A DNA stretch of 5,302 nt, taken from the NCBI GenBank assembly GCA_002849045.2, contig NCRO01000559.1, forward strand, positions 1 to 5,302, in the 5' to 3' direction. The position numbers were made by a program, and so were the translations under genes. Of this stretch, positions 2,987 through 5,302 are shown in pieces. The notes beneath the pieces are model-generated. The model saw only the letters and a program-made list of their open reading frames with translations, had not been told where the DNA came from and ran no database searches. This DNA is from Candidatus Sediminicultor secundus. Lineage in GTDB: Bacteria > Atribacterota > JS1 > SB-45 > 34-128. Numbering within the stretch: the stretch's first letter is position 1; the number at the start of each line of letters is the position of its first letter.

Positions 2987-5302
2987 TTATTTCGCCAAGT
3001 TTATTACAAACTCCTTCAAAAATTTCAAAATTTCTGAAGATTTAGTTCCGGAAAGGTCAATTTTAGAAATTCCAGACAATCTATGTTCTTCTTTTATTAA
3101 TCTTTGCTGATAAAAAGAAGGCAGCCTGCTTAATTTAGCTTTTATCTTAGCATTTTGCAGATATCTGAGAATTAACTTATTTTCCTTTACCACCAGGGAA
3201 CCAATGCCTAACTTTCTTAAAAATATCTTCAGATATATTATCTCTAATAAATCCCTTAGCTCCTGGGGATAAATTCCATATCTGTCCCTCAACTCTTCTT
3301 TTACTCTCTCCAAATCTTCTAAATCTTTAATCTCAGCCAATTTCTTATAAATTAAGACCCTCTGTTTTAAGTCAGAAATGTAGCCTCCGGGAATATAGGC
3401 ATCTATCTTTATGTCGATAACCGGGGTGATATCTTCTTTCTTTTCCTTCCCTTCTTCCTCTTCCCGTAATTCCTTAATCGCTTCTTCTAATAAGCGGCAA
3501 TAAAGATTGAATCCAACATCGCCTACAGAACCGTGCTGCTCTTTACCTAATAGATTACCTGCTCCCCGAATCTCTAAATCTCGCATGGCTAATTTAAAAC
3601 CGGAGCCTAACTCGCTGAACTCCTTAATGGCCTGTAATCTCTTTTTTGCGGTATCAGAAATAGACCGATAGGAAGGATAAAGAAAATAAGCATAGGCACG
3701 TCGGTCAGTCCTCCCCACTCTCCCTCTTAATTGGTAAAGCTGGGATAAACCAAATTTATGGGCATCATCGATAATAATAGTATTCACATTGGGAATATCT
3801 AAGCCAATCTCTATGATAGTAGTACAGATTAAAATATCATATTTCTTTTCTAAAAAATCAATCATTATATCTTCCAGCTGTTCTTCTGCCATCTGTCCAT
3901 GAGCAATTCCGATTCTAGCCTGAGGAAAGAGTCGATTCAAATCTCGAGCCACTTTCTGGATACTCCTTACTCGATTGTGGACAAAGAATATCTGTCCTTC
4001 TCTGTCCAATTCTCTTCTTATTGCCTCTGCCATCACTTTATCATCTCTCCTGCAGATATAAGTAGCGATAGGAAATCTGTCCTCTGGGGGAGTGTTTATT
4101 ACGCTTAAGTCTCTGACTCCGATAAGTGACATATGCAGGGTACGGGGGATAGGAGTGGCAGTTAAGGTAAGAGAATCAATGCTTTCTTTTAATTTTTTTA
4201 TTCTTTCTTTGTGAAGGACTCCGAAACGCTGTTCTTCATCCACGATTAACAAGCCCAAATCCTTAAACCGGATGTCATTTTGAATTAACCGATGGGTTCC
4301 TATAATAATATCTACCTTCCCTTCTTCCAGGCCTTCAATAACTTTTTTCTGTTCCTGTTTGGTTCTAAAACGGGAGAGCATATCTATATTTATAGGAAAG
4401 GGGTTCATTCTTTCCCGAAAAGTATCGTAATGTTGTTGGACCAGGATAGTGGTAGGTGCCAAAATTGCCACCTGCTTTCCGTCTAATACCGCCTTAAAGG
4501 CAGCTCTTATAGCTATCTCTGTTTTACCATAACCTACATCTCCACAAACTAATCTCTCCATAGGTTTAACAATTTCCATATCAGCCTTGACCTCAGATAA
4601 GGCTTGCAATTGGTCATAAGTCTCTTCATAGGGAAAAGACATCTCCAGCTCTTGCTGCCAGTTATTATCTTTGGAAAAGGCAAAACCCCTGATTTCTTTA
4701 CGGGCAACATATAAATTATAAAGCTCCTGGGCTAATTTTTGAATTGACCTTTTTGCTTTTCCTTTAGCCTTTCCCCAGGAGATTCCTCCTAAACGGTAAA
4801 TCTTGGGAGTTTTATCCTTGATGCCTATATACTTATGAACTAAATTAAACTGGTCTACCGGGACATACAGTTTATCCCCTTGCGCGTATTCGATTAAAAG
4901 ATAATCCTGTTTTACTCCTTTAACGGTTAAATTTAAAATCTCTCTGTATATCCCTATACCATGATCAATGTGTACTACATAATCTCCCGAAGAGATATCC
5001 ATTATAGTAGAAAAAGGTTCACTCTTACGCCTGGTTAATTTATATCTTTTATTTCTTTCCTTGCCAAATATTTCCTGGTCGGTTATAAAAATTGTTTTAA
5101 GATTGGGAAGTCTGAATCCATAATTTAAGTAACCATAAGAAATGAAGATAGTTGATTTTAAATGAGCATACTCTTCTATCCTTCCTGTAGCAAATCTTTC
5201 TACTCTCCTTTCTTCTAATATCTCCCCTAAACGCTGCGCCCGCCCTTCATTCCTGACCAGAATAATAATATGCTGTTTCTCTTTCTGCCATTTTTCCAAA
5301 TC
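2987..5302 (-). CDS. mfd: Transcription-repair coupling factor Mfd, C-terminal part (5' end outside window)
   Basis: Mfd is a DNA translocase that binds the beta subunit of stalled RNA polymerase, pushes it off damaged template and recruits UvrA for nucleotide excision repair. The 771 visible codons contain a CarD-like polymerase-interaction domain (about residues 105-165, with VVHIDHGIGIYREI) and both RecG-like helicase lobes: GDVGYGKTE (Walker A, 253-261), APTTILVQQH, GTHRLIQ, DEEQRFG (Walker B, 354-360), TATPIPRT, FVHNRV, TTIIEIGLDIPN and QLRGRVGR (523-530). The translocation segment follows (about 554-605, with RDLEIRGAGNLLG), then a charged linker (about 606-625) and the C-terminal D7 domain to residue 770. 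Numbering starts at the Leu codon at 5297-5299. That TTG is not a real start: the frame continues through an Asp codon to the edge, and the UvrB-like N-terminal module, some 300-400 residues, is missing. All helicase motifs look intact. The stop is TAA. Confidence 0.97.
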   Translation of the reverse strand, partial: DLEKWQKEKQHIIILVRNEGRAQRLGEILEERRVERFATGRIEEYAHLKSTIFISYGYLNYGFRLPNLKTIFITDQEIFGKERNKRYKLTRRKSEPFSTIMDISSGDYVVHIDHGIGIYREILNLTVKGVKQDYLLIEYAQGDKLYVPVDQFNLVHKYIGIKDKTPKIYRLGGISWGKAKGKAKRSIQKLAQELYNLYVARKEIRGFAFSKDNNWQQELEMSFPYEETYDQLQALSEVKADMEIVKPMERLVCGDVGYGKTEIAIRAAFKAVLDGKQVAILAPTTILVQQHYDTFRERMNPFPINIDMLSRFRTKQEQKKVIEGLEEGKVDIIIGTHRLIQNDIRFKDLGLLIVDEEQRFGVLHKERIKKLKESIDSLTLTATPIPRTLHMSLIGVRDLSVINTPPEDRFPIATYICRRDDKVMAEAIRRELDREGQIFFVHNRVRSIQKVARDLNRLFPQARIGIAHGQMAEEQLEDIMIDFLEKKYDILICTTIIEIGLDIPNVNTIIIDDAHKFGLSQLYQLRGRVGRTDRRAYAYFLYPSYRSISDTAKKRLQAIKEFSELGSGFKLAMRDLEIRGAGNLLGKEQHGSVGDVGFNLYCRLLEEAIKELREEEEGKEKKEDITPVIDIKIDAYIPGGYISDLKQRVLIYKKLAEIKDLEDLERVKEELRDRYGIYPQELRDLLEIIYLKIFLRKLGIGSLVVKENKLILRYLQNAKIKAKLSRLPSFYQQRLIKEEHRLSGISKIDLSGTKSSEILKFLKEFVINLAK

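Noticed and set aside
2862..3110. 82-codon plus-strand open frame
   Set aside because: It is made of translated heptad repeat plus the antisense of the mfd 3' end; the composition is low-complexity.
5297..5299. TTG as the start codon of mfd
   Set aside because: The frame stays open to the window edge and the N-terminal domains of the family are missing, so this is an internal Leu codon.

Overview
The window is AT-rich bacterial chromosome with three protein genes, all on the minus strand. From right to left they are a 5'-truncated mfd (transcription-repair coupling factor), a secreted alkaline-phosphatase-superfamily phosphodiesterase with an unusual beta-rich tail, and a one-domain mazG (NTP pyrophosphohydrolase). 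The phosphodiesterase has a signal peptide and its C-terminal strands look like an outer-membrane protein, ending in Trp. This suggests a two-membraned (diderm) bacterium, possibly one of the uncultivated candidate phyla whose assemblies carry many small intergenic repeats. That placement is inference; no marker gene here fixes the lineage.

Layout: 1-208 is non-coding and holds a long degenerate period-7 repeat (49-160). mazG is at 209-610. The 193-nt gap 611-803 holds a three-unit heptad array in the mazG leader (630-650), a GC-richer double hairpin (665-693) and AT-rich spacer. The phosphodiesterase gene is at 804-2429. The 557-nt gap 2430-2986 holds a possible promoter, two blocks of TAGT-type heptads, a 17-bp palindrome, a bipartite hairpin related to the one at 665-693, a second perfect hairpin, and an ACTA-type heptad array that ends on the base next to the mfd stop codon. 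mfd runs from 2987 off the right edge.

The genes do not form an obvious pathway. mfd (transcription-coupled repair) and mazG (nucleotide-pool cleaning) both protect genome integrity and lie near each other in some other bacteria. The exported phosphodiesterase between them looks unrelated. Gaps of 193 and 557 nt argue against a tight operon, although all genes point the same way.

The most unusual content is intergenic. A heptanucleotide-period repeat family occupies every gap, in both orientations. Copies share unit order, not just unit sequence: 121-152 matches 2945-2976 at 29 of 32 positions, and 2563-2587 is a perfect 25-bp inverted copy of 2952-2976. A second family, a hairpin with ACAGGCG/CGCCTGT arms, occurs once on each side of the phosphodiesterase gene, in opposite orientations and with different loop sizes.
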